Part shown: piece after piece, positions 42,624 through 51,917 of the stretch
How the letters are laid out: every line of letters starts with the position of its first letter
Position numbering within the stretch: the first letter of the stretch is position 1
DNA from: Planctomycetota bacterium
GTDB taxonomy: Bacteria; Planctomycetota; Phycisphaerae; Phycisphaerales; SM1A02
Assembly: GCA_026386795.1 (NCBI GenBank)
Contig: JAPLMU010000047.1
Location: forward strand, 1 to 63,820
Direction of reading: 5' to 3'
Length of the DNA: 63,820 nt
The notes under the pieces: model-generated
Told to the model about the DNA's origin: nothing
What the model saw: only the letters and a program-made list of their open reading frames with translations
The model's database searches: none
Made by a program: the position numbers and the translations under genes

Positions 42624-44042
42624 ATGGCCACGCGAACCACCACACGTGACACTTCTTCCCGAGCCACTTTGTTGGCTAACGCGGATGTTCGTGAGAAACT
42701 ATTTGAGTACATCCGTAAACACCATGGTGAGCTTCAGCGCCATTGGTTTGATCAAATTGAGGTTGTAGCAATTGATGGAGCGAATCTGTCTTTGTTGGTG
42801 ACAGAGCCTGTGAGACTGTCGTACTTACAACGCTGTTGTGTCCCTCAATTCACCGAAGCCGCATGTGCCGCAACAGGTCGACTCATTGGGGTGCAATTTG
42901 TTGGTGATCGGATGATTCTTCCGGCAAATAAATCGGCGTTGTTAGCGTCGAACACCGTGGGCCCAAATGGCTCTGGTGAGGCGCTATTTGACGAACAAAT
43001 ACAGTTATCCCCTGACTATGTATTTGAGACATTTGTAGTTGGTCCAAACAACCGCCTTGGTCACGCGGCCGCGCAAGCGGTGGCGGCTAAACCAGGCCGC
43101 GCTTACAACCCATTCTTTGTGCATGGGGGCATAGGTATGGGGAAGACCCATTTGCTGCAAGCTGTTTGTCAAGAGATGTTGCGGCGTGACCCAACTACTC
43201 GAATTGTCTATATCTCATGCAGCACCTTTATGGACGTGTTCCATGAAGCGGTGCGCGCTGGGCGAATGATGGAGTTTCGTCACCGCTTTCGCAATGCCGA
43301 CATGTTGGTGATTGATGACATTCACTTTCTCTCAAAGCATGAACAAACACAAGAAGAGTTCTTTCACACCTTCAATGCCCTATACCAGGGTGGTCGACAG
43401 ATTGTGTTGAGTTCTGACGCGTCGCCATCAGAGATCCCCGATCTTGAAGAGCGCTTGGTGAGCCGCTTCAACTGCGGGCTTGTGGCGCGTATTGATCGGC
43501 CGCCGTATGAGACGCGCATTGAGATTTTGAAATCAAAGGCGGCGCTTCATGGTTTATCGCTGCCTGATGATGTTCCTGCGTATATCGCCGCTCGACTTGA
43601 TTCAAATATTCGAGAGCTTGAGGGTGCGCTTACGCGCTTGCGCGGGCTTGCGATGGCCCATGGTGTTCCCATCACACTTGAGTTGGCTAAACAAGCACTC
43701 GCAGATGGTCGGCCGGTTGATGTTGCTGGTGGTTCAACACAACCAACTATTCAGCAGATCATTGACGCGGTTACCCGTTACTACGACATCAAGTTGAGTG
43801 AGCTCATGTCTAAGCGTCGGCACAAGAGTGTTGCGCTTCCGAGGCAGGTATGTATGTGGCTTGCTCGCAAACACACGCGTTTCTCACTTGAAGAAATTGG
43901 CGGCTACTTTGGTGGTCGCGACCACACAACCGTTATGCACGCCGTCCGAACCGTCGGTGCAAAGACACAAACCGATACCGCGTTATCGAGCGATGTCACG
44001 CGAATCGAACAGTCGATCGAACGTCGGGTTATTGCGAAATAA
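42624..44042 (+). CDS. dnaA: Chromosomal replication initiator DnaA
   Basis: Binds DnaA boxes and opens the origin. Domain I (residues 1-95) includes QRHWFDQIEVVAIDGANLSL. The AAA+ domain has the Walker A GGIGMGKTHLLQA (Met where Leu is usual), Walker B MLVIDDIHFLSKHEQTQEEF, and sensor regions including LVSRFNCGLVARIDRP. The C-terminal DNA-binding domain has KSVALPRQVCMWLARKHT and the DnaA signature GGRDHTTVMHAVRT. The ATG at 42624 gives 472 residues; a longer start at 42534 adds an unconvincing leader. It is followed by 338 bp without a gene and then a convergent mutM, not by dnaN. Confidence 0.96.
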   Translation: MATRTTTRDTSSRATLLANADVREKLFEYIRKHHGELQRHWFDQIEVVAIDGANLSLLVTEPVRLSYLQRCCVPQFTEAACAATGRLIGVQFVGDRMILPANKSALLASNTVGPNGSGEALFDEQIQLSPDYVFETFVVGPNNRLGHAAAQAVAAKPGRAYNPFFVHGGIGMGKTHLLQAVCQEMLRRDPTTRIVYISCSTFMDVFHEAVRAGRMMEFRHRFRNADMLVIDDIHFLSKHEQTQEEFFHTFNALYQGGRQIVLSSDASPSEIPDLEERLVSRFNCGLVARIDRPPYETRIEILKSKAALHGLSLPDDVPAYIAARLDSNIRELEGALTRLRGLAMAHGVPITLELAKQALADGRPVDVAGGSTQPTIQQIIDAVTRYYDIKLSELMSKRRHKSVALPRQVCMWLARKHTRFSLEEIGGYFGGRDHTTVMHAVRTVGAKTQTDTALSSDVTRIEQSIERRVIAK

Positions 44043-44380
44043 CTGATTGTTCACGCGTGTGGAGTGGTGGTGAATTGCCTGACGGTTGGTGACGAGTGTT
44101 TGGGGTGATAACTCTGCGATTTGCCTACTTAAGAGGTCAACACCTGGCCAGCGCTTGGTTGTGGTTGGCAACCTTGTACATGTGGCGGGTTAGTGAACGC
44201 TTGTGACTCGGTGTTGACAAGTCAACCACATAGATGATTACGGTGTATCCAATTGCGTAGTCGTGGTTTGTGATTTGATTTGTAAACTTGTCCACCTATT
44301 GACAGGGCTCATTACTAGGGGGAGGAATAGATAAGAGTTCATTCTTTCCAACCCCTGTCATGCGGTCGTGTCGACGCAAG
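44043..44380. other. Noncoding region after dnaA, possible origin or terminator region
   Basis: No gene is supported in this stretch between the convergent ends of dnaA and mutM. It contains a 14-bp palindrome (44213-44226), a box TTGTCCACC with two mismatches to the DnaA box near 44288, and a purine-rich TAGGGGGAGGAATAG near 44317. Proximity to dnaA makes an origin possible, but the evidence is thin. Confidence 0.35.
44213..44226. promoter_or_regulatory. Perfect 14-bp palindrome GTTGAC-AA-GTCAAC
   Basis: Two inverted hexamers separated by only two bases, so more likely a dimeric-protein binding site than a hairpin. It lies about 170 bases past the dnaA stop. The binding protein is unknown. 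Confidence 0.5.
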
Positions 44381-45280
44381 TCAGACGACTGATCTCTTTA
44401 GTCGTGTCCCTGGCTGACAGCGTGGACACCACACCGTCGCGCGGCCACCCAGACGGGTTCCGTGGAGTGTTTCTGAGCAAGACCCACATGATTCCCCCGC
44501 GTGCCCATAGACGGCATGTAGCGCCTGTGCAGCACCCTTGATTCCAATACCAGAGCGATAGTCACGGAGCGTGCTACCACCATGTTTGACCGCGCGGCGC
44601 AGAATCAGCCGAATCGCTCGGGCGAGTCTTTGGATTTCGGATTCAGAAACCTGATCACAAGTGATTCGTGGATCAATCCCAGCGATGTGTAGTGACTCAT
44701 CGGCATAGATGTTTCCAACACCTGCAACAACGGTTTGATCCAAGAGCGCAGTCTTTACGGCGCGCGCCCCACGCAAAGCAATTCGAAGCGCGCGGGCCTG
44801 TACGGCTAATGCGTCTGGTCCGAGTTCTGCTTTCCACGATTCATGAAGTTCTTTCTTGGTTTGGTATGCGGTTAAGCCACCAAACCGGCGTGGATCACGA
44901 AACACCAACAGGGCAACTTTCGCACGGGCGGTACGGCGCGGACTTGCGTCAGTCATTGACCATGTGACGTGCTGATGTGACCCGCCCGCACAAGCGCCGG
45001 CAATCAATTGGCCACTCATTCCAAGCTGGACAACTAAGCATCGACCGTCGGTGGCGCAGAGAGCCAACCGTTTGCCATGGCGCTCGATGGACTGAATGAC
45101 GCAACCATCAAGCAGCTCGGTTCGGCTCATCCAAGCGCGCGGAACCAAGAGCTCCTGACCCCGTCCACAACCCCGGGCGCGCATGTCGTGCGGTCCGACG
45201 GTCATGACGCGCAACCTTCGTCCCACCAGGATGGGCTCGATCGTGTTGCGTAAGACTTCGATTTCCGGGAGTTCCGGCAA
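44381..45280 (-). CDS. mutM: Formamidopyrimidine-DNA glycosylase
   Basis: Fpg removes oxidised guanine with a catalytic N-terminal Pro. TTG 45280 is chosen as the start because it places Pro directly after Met (M-PELPEIEVLR), as the enzyme needs; a TTG three codons earlier would not. Other motifs are IERHGKRLALC (Lys near 57 equivalent), LVVQLGMSGQLIA, GVGNIYADESLHIAGI and SGIGIKG, and the C-terminal zinc finger CGSC---CPRC. It faces moxR with 22 bp between start codons. Confidence 0.93.
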   Translation of the reverse strand: MPELPEIEVLRNTIEPILVGRRLRVMTVGPHDMRARGCGRGQELLVPRAWMSRTELLDGCVIQSIERHGKRLALCATDGRCLVVQLGMSGQLIAGACAGGSHQHVTWSMTDASPRRTARAKVALLVFRDPRRFGGLTAYQTKKELHESWKAELGPDALAVQARALRIALRGARAVKTALLDQTVVAGVGNIYADESLHIAGIDPRITCDQVSESEIQRLARAIRLILRRAVKHGGSTLRDYRSGIGIKGAAQALHAVYGHAGESCGSCSETLHGTRLGGRATVWCPRCQPGTRLKRSVV

Positions 45281-45302
45281 GGTGCGCAACTATACTTCCC
45301 TC

Positions 45303-46376
45303 ATGCAAGAATCCGCTCCGTCGACGGTTATTCACACTCCCGCCGACGCGAAGGCAGCCACCGAGCGACTCCGCACGGCTGTCCACTCCGTCATTGTGGG
45401 GCAAGATCGCGTGATTGATGAGGTGATGATCGCCCTTGCTTGTGGTGGTCACGCGTTGATTGAAGGTGTTCCTGGGCTAGCGAAGACACTCTTGGTGTCA
45501 ACACTCGCGCGGAGTATGTCTCTTGGATTTTCGCGCATTCAATTCACGCCCGACCTCATGCCAAGCGACATGACCGGAACAGAAGTCATCGAGGAAGATC
45601 GATCAACCGGAACGCGAAGACTTCGATTTGTCCCCGGGCCAATATTCTCAAACGTGATTCTGGCCGACGAAATAAATCGCACGCCACCAAAGACACAAAG
45701 CGCCTTGCTGGAATCAATGCAAGAGCGGCAGGTCACGGTGGGAGGCGTGAATCACCAACTACCAGATCCATTCTTTGTACTTGCAACACAAAACCCTATT
45801 GAACAAGAGGGCACCTACCCACTACCAGAGGCGCAGCTCGACCGATTCATGTTGCAGATATTGATTGGATATCCAACCGCAGATGAAGAGGCTGAAATCG
45901 TTCGCCGTACGACTGGTGCCGCACCCAAACCAACCGAGCGCGTTTTGAGCGGTGAAGATGTACGGGCGATACAAGCGCTGGTGCGAGAAGTTCCCGTCGC
46001 CGATCATGTTGTTCGATATGCACTTCGTTTGGTACGCGCCACTCGACAGGAACAGGACCCGTCGGCCCAATCGCCAAAGTTGCGCGTTATGGAATATGTG
46101 AGTTGGGGTGCCGGGCCACGCGCAAGCCAATTCCTGGTTCTTGCAGCGAAGGCTCGGGCGCTACTTGCAGGTGCCGCCACAGCAACACCAGACGATGTTC
46201 GGGCAGTGGCCAAACCAATTCTGCGTCACCGGCTTCAGTTGAACTTCAACGCACAAGCAGATCGGGTTGGACCAGATCAGGTGATTGATGAACTACTGCG
46301 CGAGATTCGCGTTGAAGACACCAGCGCAGCTGGCGCCAAGGAACTAGAACGCCTTGTGAAGCCCGCGGGCGCCTGA
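45303..46376 (+). CDS. MoxR-family AAA+ ATPase
   Basis: First gene of an eight-gene plus-strand operon. MoxR ATPases act as chaperones with von Willebrand A-type partners. Walker A is GVPGLAKT (residues 55-62), Walker B VILADEINRTPPKTQSALLE, sensor 1 is FFVLATQNPIEQEGTYPLPEAQ and the arginine finger region is RFMLQILIGYP. The C-terminal lid is SQFLVLAAKARALL. ATG 45303 leaves 22 bp from the divergent mutM start; an earlier ATG would overlap mutM. Next come DUF58, BatA/VWA and more VWA proteins that MoxR probably serves. Family is firm; substrate is not known. Confidence 0.93.
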   Translation: MQESAPSTVIHTPADAKAATERLRTAVHSVIVGQDRVIDEVMIALACGGHALIEGVPGLAKTLLVSTLARSMSLGFSRIQFTPDLMPSDMTGTEVIEEDRSTGTRRLRFVPGPIFSNVILADEINRTPPKTQSALLESMQERQVTVGGVNHQLPDPFFVLATQNPIEQEGTYPLPEAQLDRFMLQILIGYPTADEEAEIVRRTTGAAPKPTERVLSGEDVRAIQALVREVPVADHVVRYALRLVRATRQEQDPSAQSPKLRVMEYVSWGAGPRASQFLVLAAKARALLAGAATATPDDVRAVAKPILRHRLQLNFNAQADRVGPDQVIDELLREIRVEDTSAAGAKELERLVKPAGA

Positions 46377-46386
46377 ACGGATCCCC

Positions 46387-47337
46387 GTGCGCGCAGAGCA
46401 GTACCTGGCACCCGAGACACTGGCCCAACTTGGGCCGTTCGAGTTGCGCGCAAAGCGCATCGCGGAGGGTGTTATGAGTGGAATGCATCGCTCGCCTTAT
46501 CAAGGACTCGCTGTGGAGTTTGCGGAGCATCGGCAATATGTTGCCGGCGATCCAGTTCGCCACATTGATTGGAAGGTCTTTGGGCGCAGTGACAAGCTGT
46601 ATCTCAAGCGCTTTCAACAAGAGACAAACCTTGATATCCACATTATGGTGGACGCATCTGGAAGTATGCGGTTTGGCACATTAGGAAGCAAAGATGGCTG
46701 GGGCGGTACACAGACGGGGAAGCAATCAAGTTGGACAAAGTTTGATCACGCAACAGCCGCTGCTGCCGCCATGGCATTTCTTGGTCTTGCTCAACGCGAT
46801 CGAGTTTCCACCGAAATGTTCGGTCCAAAGTTAATCGCAGCCACCCGGTGCTCGAATTCACAAGGTCATTGGCGCGCAATCGTCCAGTGTCTGGCAACAC
46901 ACGCAGTTGATGGGCGTGCAGATCTTCCACGCGCGGTTGACGAACTACTTTCGCGAGGTACCCACCGATCACTTGTAGTCATCGTGAGTGATTTTTTCAT
47001 GCCCAAACAACAGGTGAAAGACGCGCTAGCTCGGCTTCGTCATCGTGGACACGACGTGATTTTGGTGCGAGTCCTTGATCGGGCTGAATTGCGATTCGAT
47101 CTTGATGAAAACGCGCCGTTTGAAGGATTGGAAGGCGAAGCAACGATAGAGGTAGACGCGCGAAGTGTTCGCCAAGCTTATTTAGATGTACTTGCAGAGG
47201 ACGAGCGCGAATTGGATCGCCTTGTCCGTGGATTTGGGTTCGACATGATTCGCCTTGATACACACGAATCTGTTGGACCAACAATGGCCGCACTGCTCGC
47301 CCGGCGTGAAACATTCTTGCGCGGGGGTGGGAGATGA
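46387..47337 (+). CDS. DUF58 protein with VWA-like fold
   Basis: The standard partner of MoxR. Features are EFAEHRQYVAGDPVRHIDWK (the DUF58 signature), the metal-ion-binding-type VDASGSMRFG (MIDAS), and a closing DFDMIRLDTHES-like segment. GTG 46387 is 10 bases past the moxR stop. The protein has no membrane helix, so it is probably cytoplasmic or membrane-associated through BatA. It overlaps the BatA gene by four bases (ATGA at 47334). Confidence 0.9.
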   Translation: MRAEQYLAPETLAQLGPFELRAKRIAEGVMSGMHRSPYQGLAVEFAEHRQYVAGDPVRHIDWKVFGRSDKLYLKRFQQETNLDIHIMVDASGSMRFGTLGSKDGWGGTQTGKQSSWTKFDHATAAAAAMAFLGLAQRDRVSTEMFGPKLIAATRCSNSQGHWRAIVQCLATHAVDGRADLPRAVDELLSRGTHRSLVVIVSDFFMPKQQVKDALARLRHRGHDVILVRVLDRAELRFDLDENAPFEGLEGEATIEVDARSVRQAYLDVLAEDERELDRLVRGFGFDMIRLDTHESVGPTMAALLARRETFLRGGGR

Positions 47338-49556
47338 GTTGGTTGAACTTCGCATCACCAGGACTAGCGGTAGCCGCTGGTGTAGCAACAACAATCCCTG
47401 TCGCCATTCACTTACTGATGCGGCGTCGACGAAAGTCAGTCGAATGGGCGGCAATGGATCTATTGCGAGAAGCATTGCGTCGTGTTGAAAGGAAGCGCCG
47501 CGTGGAGCGATGGTTACTCCTGGCGGTACGTTGCCTGTTGGTTGTGTGTGCTGGTCTTGCAATCGCTGCGCCGTTTCTTGGTTCAAACATCGCCACCACG
47601 CGCGTAGCGCGAACACTTGTCATTGTTGTTGATGACTCAGCGTCGGCAAACGAGCGATTGAGTTCAGGGACAGCCTTTGAAAGATCAATCACTATCGCGC
47701 GAACAGCAATCAGTGAGTTAGTCCCGGGTGATCGTGTTTCAGTGGTGCTTTCGTCGCGCGCAGCAATTTCAAGTCGTGAGGCAGCATCTCTCGACCACCA
47801 AGGTGCAGTGCGACGATTGACTGGTCTTGCGGCGACTGAAACTTCAGGTGACCTCAGTGCTGCGCTTGAGGTCGCAACAGCGATTCTTGGACACGAAGAA
47901 TCAAATGGGACACAACGAGAGGTGTTGATTTGCAGCGGATTTCGCGCTGGATTTGTCGGTGCGCTTACACCACTTCAGAAATTAAGCACTAGCGAAACAC
48001 CAGTTATTGTTCGCGCGACTACCGAGCCAATTGCAGATGGGATGAATCTGCGAATTTCAGCCGTCGACATTGATCGTATCGCTGGTTCTGGCACAGGATC
48101 ACCCGTTGTTGTGCGGGTGGTGGTCACTCGCGATCGCGGAGACGGAGCACTTCGTACCACCATCCGGGTGAACGGTCCAACTTTGACAGCTCCGATTGAA
48201 CGTGCCATTGAGTTGAATGCCGGAGAGCGGGAGCGCGCTGTATCGGTTGCGCTAACTGAACGACCCAAAAATCCATCCGCCACCGTGCGGCGAGCGGTCG
48301 TTGCGTCAATTTCTGTTGATGCACAACCCGTGGATGATTCTCGAGCGACAGTTCTGGCTTCAACAGATCGACTACGAGTTGTGGTTGTGGACCGACGGAC
48401 CTTTGAAGCAAACGGCGCGATTGATCGACTTCCGGCCGGTGACTGGATTGCGCGGGCATTGGCGCCAAGTGATCCAGCACTGATCGACGTCGCAATGACA
48501 GATCCGGCTGCACTGGACTCTCGATCCATAGCGACCGCGGACACGATTGTCATCGCACAACCACAACTAGTGAGTGTGCAACAATGGACGTCCTTGAACG
48601 CATTTGTTACGCGCGGTGGCGTTGTGGTTGTTCTACCAACCGCGGGCGAACAGATTCAAGCGTGGACGGGACAGTTCGCAAACGCATTCGCTGTTCCGTG
48701 GAAAATATCACTTGAAGCTCGTGATCTTCCCGCTCCGTTAGCACTGGCGACTGAGCAGCCGGGCGCCTCGTACTTTGCAGCCCTCAGTGGTGAGTTGACG
48801 CAGTTATCACCAACAGTCGAAGTGTTTCGCACGTTGGCGGTCGATGCCTCTATGGATCCCGGGGCAACACAGCTTTCTCTACAAAGTGGCGCACCATTCG
48901 TGTTGTCATGGCGCCCAGTGAATGCTCGTGGAACAGTGTTGTTGTTTACAAGCGCAATAGAGTTGTCGTGGACGACGCTTCCATTGAAGCCACTCATGGT
49001 CCCGCTGTGGCAAGAGCTCGTAGCAGAGGGCAGGCGGCGTGCCTCGGCAGCACAGGTTGTCGTTGTGGGAACACAACCAAATGTAGATCGCGCAGGAATC
49101 ATTGAATTGCGCCCAGTGGCAGCGGATGGTGATGCAATGCCTGGCGTGCATTCAATAGCAGTTGGACCTGGTGGGCGAACAGCAACAGCAATTGATCACG
49201 CAGGGATGCTTGAAATGGTCGATGGGTCTGGACACGTCCAGGGCATGATGGCCGCAGTGATTGACGACGGCGCGTCGTCGGTGGCGATCATTGAACACGA
49301 CCGGTTGCGAAACTGGCTGGCTACCACGGGTGAGACAGAGTGGGTTGGACCCGAAACAGACAACACACAACACACAGCGGCAACGGCTATGGCGCCGCGA
49401 CAATCGAGTGGCATTGCACCTGCACTCTTAGTAATAGCGGTGTTGTTGGCAGTGATAGAGGCATTTCTTGCTCGAAGATTTTCGTATGCGGTAGGTATTG
49501 CGGCGCCAAACACCACACACAAATACGGCCCACGCGTAGTGAATGGGGGTTTGTGA
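47334..49556 (+). CDS. BatA-domain/VWA membrane protein
   Basis: Residues 2-80 match the aerotolerance-regulator N-terminal (BatA) domain: WLNFASPGLAVAAGVATTIP, two membrane helices around VAIHLLMRRRRKSVEW and LLLAVRCLLVVCAGLAIAA. Next is a VWA-like domain (VARTLVIVVDDSASANERLS) in which the metal site is DDSAS rather than DxSxS. The long middle part is beta-rich and probably periplasmic, and a C-terminal helix (LLVIAVLLAVIEAFLA) ends it. The protein is 740 residues. Starts and stops overlap both neighbours (ATGA at 47334, TGATG at 49554). Confidence 0.85.
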   Translation: MSWLNFASPGLAVAAGVATTIPVAIHLLMRRRRKSVEWAAMDLLREALRRVERKRRVERWLLLAVRCLLVVCAGLAIAAPFLGSNIATTRVARTLVIVVDDSASANERLSSGTAFERSITIARTAISELVPGDRVSVVLSSRAAISSREAASLDHQGAVRRLTGLAATETSGDLSAALEVATAILGHEESNGTQREVLICSGFRAGFVGALTPLQKLSTSETPVIVRATTEPIADGMNLRISAVDIDRIAGSGTGSPVVVRVVVTRDRGDGALRTTIRVNGPTLTAPIERAIELNAGERERAVSVALTERPKNPSATVRRAVVASISVDAQPVDDSRATVLASTDRLRVVVVDRRTFEANGAIDRLPAGDWIARALAPSDPALIDVAMTDPAALDSRSIATADTIVIAQPQLVSVQQWTSLNAFVTRGGVVVVLPTAGEQIQAWTGQFANAFAVPWKISLEARDLPAPLALATEQPGASYFAALSGELTQLSPTVEVFRTLAVDASMDPGATQLSLQSGAPFVLSWRPVNARGTVLLFTSAIELSWTTLPLKPLMVPLWQELVAEGRRRASAAQVVVVGTQPNVDRAGIIELRPVAADGDAMPGVHSIAVGPGGRTATAIDHAGMLEMVDGSGHVQGMMAAVIDDGASSVAIIEHDRLRNWLATTGETEWVGPETDNTQHTAATAMAPRQSSGIAPALLVIAVLLAVIEAFLARRFSYAVGIAAPNTTHKYGPRVVNGGL

Positions 49557-51910
49557 TGGTCAACAACACCCTCTTCCGTTGGCTGTTTGGACTTCAGTCA
49601 CTTTCAACCAACACAGAGTCTGTGCGGTTTGCATGGGAGCGACCAGTATCACCATTTGTTTGGTTGTTGATATTTATGTTTGCAACGGCTGTTGCTTGGG
49701 GTTCATATCGCCGCATCGTGATGGCAACGAAGCGTCGTCGGGTTCTGTGTGTGCTCCGCGCTGGAACAATCATCTACCTCATAGCGCTTCTGATTGGACC
49801 ATTGTTAGAGGTTCCAAGAGAATCGGTGGAGCCCGATTCGGTCATCATTCTGGTAGACAGAAGTCGGTCGATGGAGGTAGCCGACCTCATAAGCACTACT
49901 GGTGAACCCCACTCGCGGGACTCCGCCCTTCGCACCCTCGCGGGAATCGATTCTCCGTTTCATCACATGAGTGACGAGCACCGTGTTTCCTGGTACGGAT
50001 TCTCTGATGCACTGACAGTATTGACAATTGCCAATGACGGCTCCATTGATGTTGGAGACGCGAATGGTGATCAATCACTTCTCTCTCGTTCGATAGAACA
50101 AGCGCTGTCGCGTTCATCAGGAAGACAAGTAAGTGCGATCGTGCTACTGACAGACGGACGAACAACAGATCCACCAGATAGGGCGCTGATCCGTCGCCTT
50201 CAAGCAGATGGAGTGACAATTTCAGCAGTTGCGCTTGGTTCTGACGTGGCTATCGGAGATACATCGATTGCCGGAATTCAGGCGCCGCGTCGCGCTTTCG
50301 CAAAGGATCTTGTTCCAGTAGAGGCGACTGTTGAGCGGCGCGGGCCGGCGCGGTTGCGCGCGTCGCGTGTGGAGTTGGTCGACGTGGGTACAGGGACTGT
50401 GTTGGACTTCGCAGAGTTACCAGCGAGTGGTGACGCAACAAATGCAAACACACCGACAAGCGATACAGTGCAACTAGTAGCAAACCCAGTAAGCACTGGC
50501 GATGCGCGATGGGAGGTGCGTGTATCAGACGTGTCATTGGGAGATACAACCAACAACGATCGTGAAACACGCGATTTGCTGCCAGGGAATAATCGACGCG
50601 CCGTACCAATTACGCTCGTCGATCGCCCAATGCGAGTTCTCTATATCGATGGGTATCCGCGTTGGGAGTATCGCTATCTCAAGAACTTGTTACAACGAGA
50701 ACGAACTATTGAAAGTTCCGTGATGCTCTTGTCGGCAGACCGTGATTTTGCTCAAGAGGGAAACACACCTATCGCGCGATTGCCGCGTACCCGTGAAGAA
50801 TTTGAACGATTCGACTTGATTGTGATTGGCGATATTCCAGCCACATTCTTTACAGGTGAACAACTATCAGAAATGCGCCGAGCCGTCGCTGAGCGCGGTA
50901 CGGGCCTGGTGTGGATTGGCGGGTCGCGGAGTACACCACGGACGTGGCACGGAACAACCGCGGAAGAAATGCTTCCGTTCACGGGTCCGTACGAACTAGA
51001 ACGCCTACAGATGCCGGTCAATCTGTCACCAACACCTTTAGCCGCCCGTCTTGGTGTGTTACGACTGGCCGACGATCCAAAGGCGGCGTATCCACAAGAA
51101 TTGCTTTCGCCGAACGAGGGCTGGGCCCAATTGGAATGGGCACAACAGATCCCGCTTCGATCACTGAAACCAGCAAGTGAAATACTTGCTGAGTCGACAC
51201 AAGTGATTGACGGTGGGCATGCACCACTGGTTGTGGGAATGCGTTATGGCGCCGGGAATGTGTTGTACGTAGCCACCGATGAAATTTGGCGTTGGCGGAA
51301 TGGACGCGGCGAGACTTATCCGGAACGGTTTTGGGTGCAACTGCTGCGATCATTGGCGCGACCATCATTGGGCGTTGGTCATGAAGATGTGCGAATAGCA
51401 ATCGAGCCAGGACGGTCAGTGGTTGGGGATACTGTGCGTGTAGAAGTAGAACTTCCAACAGGGGCACCACCAACTTCTGTCGCGCTCGAAGCAATTCCAG
51501 AGGATTCACGCGGCGCAGTTGTTGATATTGTGGCACTACCAGGGCCGAGCGGAGTGTTTGTGGCGGCGTGGTCACCAGATCATGATGGTCACTGGAAGAT
51601 TCGCCCACGTGATCCATCATTAGCAGCGCGCGCAGGTGGTGGTGCAACCCTGGATGTCACACGAAGCGATCGAGAGTTGCGTGATGCAGAGGCAGATAAG
51701 CCATTGCTCGAGTCGCTTGCCCGCGAAACAGGCGGAAAGGTAGTAGGGCCACTCGACGCTGCGGCACTTGTGCGCTCACTGCCGAACCGGTCAATCCACA
51801 CAGAGAATCCATTACGCGATCCAATTTGGAATAGTCCACTTGCACTTGCGATACTGATGCTGCTACTCGCTTCCGAGTGGATCATCCGTCGGGGCGCGCG
51901 CTTGATTTGA
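49556..51910 (+). CDS. VWA protein with glutamine-amidotransferase-like domain
   Basis: A membrane protein of about 784 residues. After an N-terminal segment come two helices (FVWLLIFMFATAVAWGSYR; AGTIIYLIALLIGPLLE). The VWA domain begins SVIILVDRSRSMEVADL (MIDAS DxSxS-like with DRSRS) and has IVLLTDGRTTDPP. A class-I glutamine-amidotransferase-like fold then starts RVLYIDGYPRWEYRYLKNLL, with LVWIGGSRSTPRTWHG where the nucleophilic Cys would sit, so it is probably not an enzyme. The C-terminus has a helix near LALAILMLLLASEWIIR. The ATG overlaps the BatA stop as TGATG. Confidence 0.83.
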   Translation: MVNNTLFRWLFGLQSLSTNTESVRFAWERPVSPFVWLLIFMFATAVAWGSYRRIVMATKRRRVLCVLRAGTIIYLIALLIGPLLEVPRESVEPDSVIILVDRSRSMEVADLISTTGEPHSRDSALRTLAGIDSPFHHMSDEHRVSWYGFSDALTVLTIANDGSIDVGDANGDQSLLSRSIEQALSRSSGRQVSAIVLLTDGRTTDPPDRALIRRLQADGVTISAVALGSDVAIGDTSIAGIQAPRRAFAKDLVPVEATVERRGPARLRASRVELVDVGTGTVLDFAELPASGDATNANTPTSDTVQLVANPVSTGDARWEVRVSDVSLGDTTNNDRETRDLLPGNNRRAVPITLVDRPMRVLYIDGYPRWEYRYLKNLLQRERTIESSVMLLSADRDFAQEGNTPIARLPRTREEFERFDLIVIGDIPATFFTGEQLSEMRRAVAERGTGLVWIGGSRSTPRTWHGTTAEEMLPFTGPYELERLQMPVNLSPTPLAARLGVLRLADDPKAAYPQELLSPNEGWAQLEWAQQIPLRSLKPASEILAESTQVIDGGHAPLVVGMRYGAGNVLYVATDEIWRWRNGRGETYPERFWVQLLRSLARPSLGVGHEDVRIAIEPGRSVVGDTVRVEVELPTGAPPTSVALEAIPEDSRGAVVDIVALPGPSGVFVAAWSPDHDGHWKIRPRDPSLAARAGGGATLDVTRSDRELRDAEADKPLLESLARETGGKVVGPLDAAALVRSLPNRSIHTENPLRDPIWNSPLALAILMLLLASEWIIRRGARLI

Positions 51911-51917
51911 GTGACTC

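Noticed and set aside
43003-43015. Sequence cagttatcccctg inside dnaA as a DnaA box
   Set aside because: Single partial match within the gene; not clustered with other boxes.
44300-44340. Purine-rich TAGGGGGAGGAATAG as a ribosome site for a missed gene
   Set aside because: No ATG, GTG or TTG with an open frame follows at a suitable distance.
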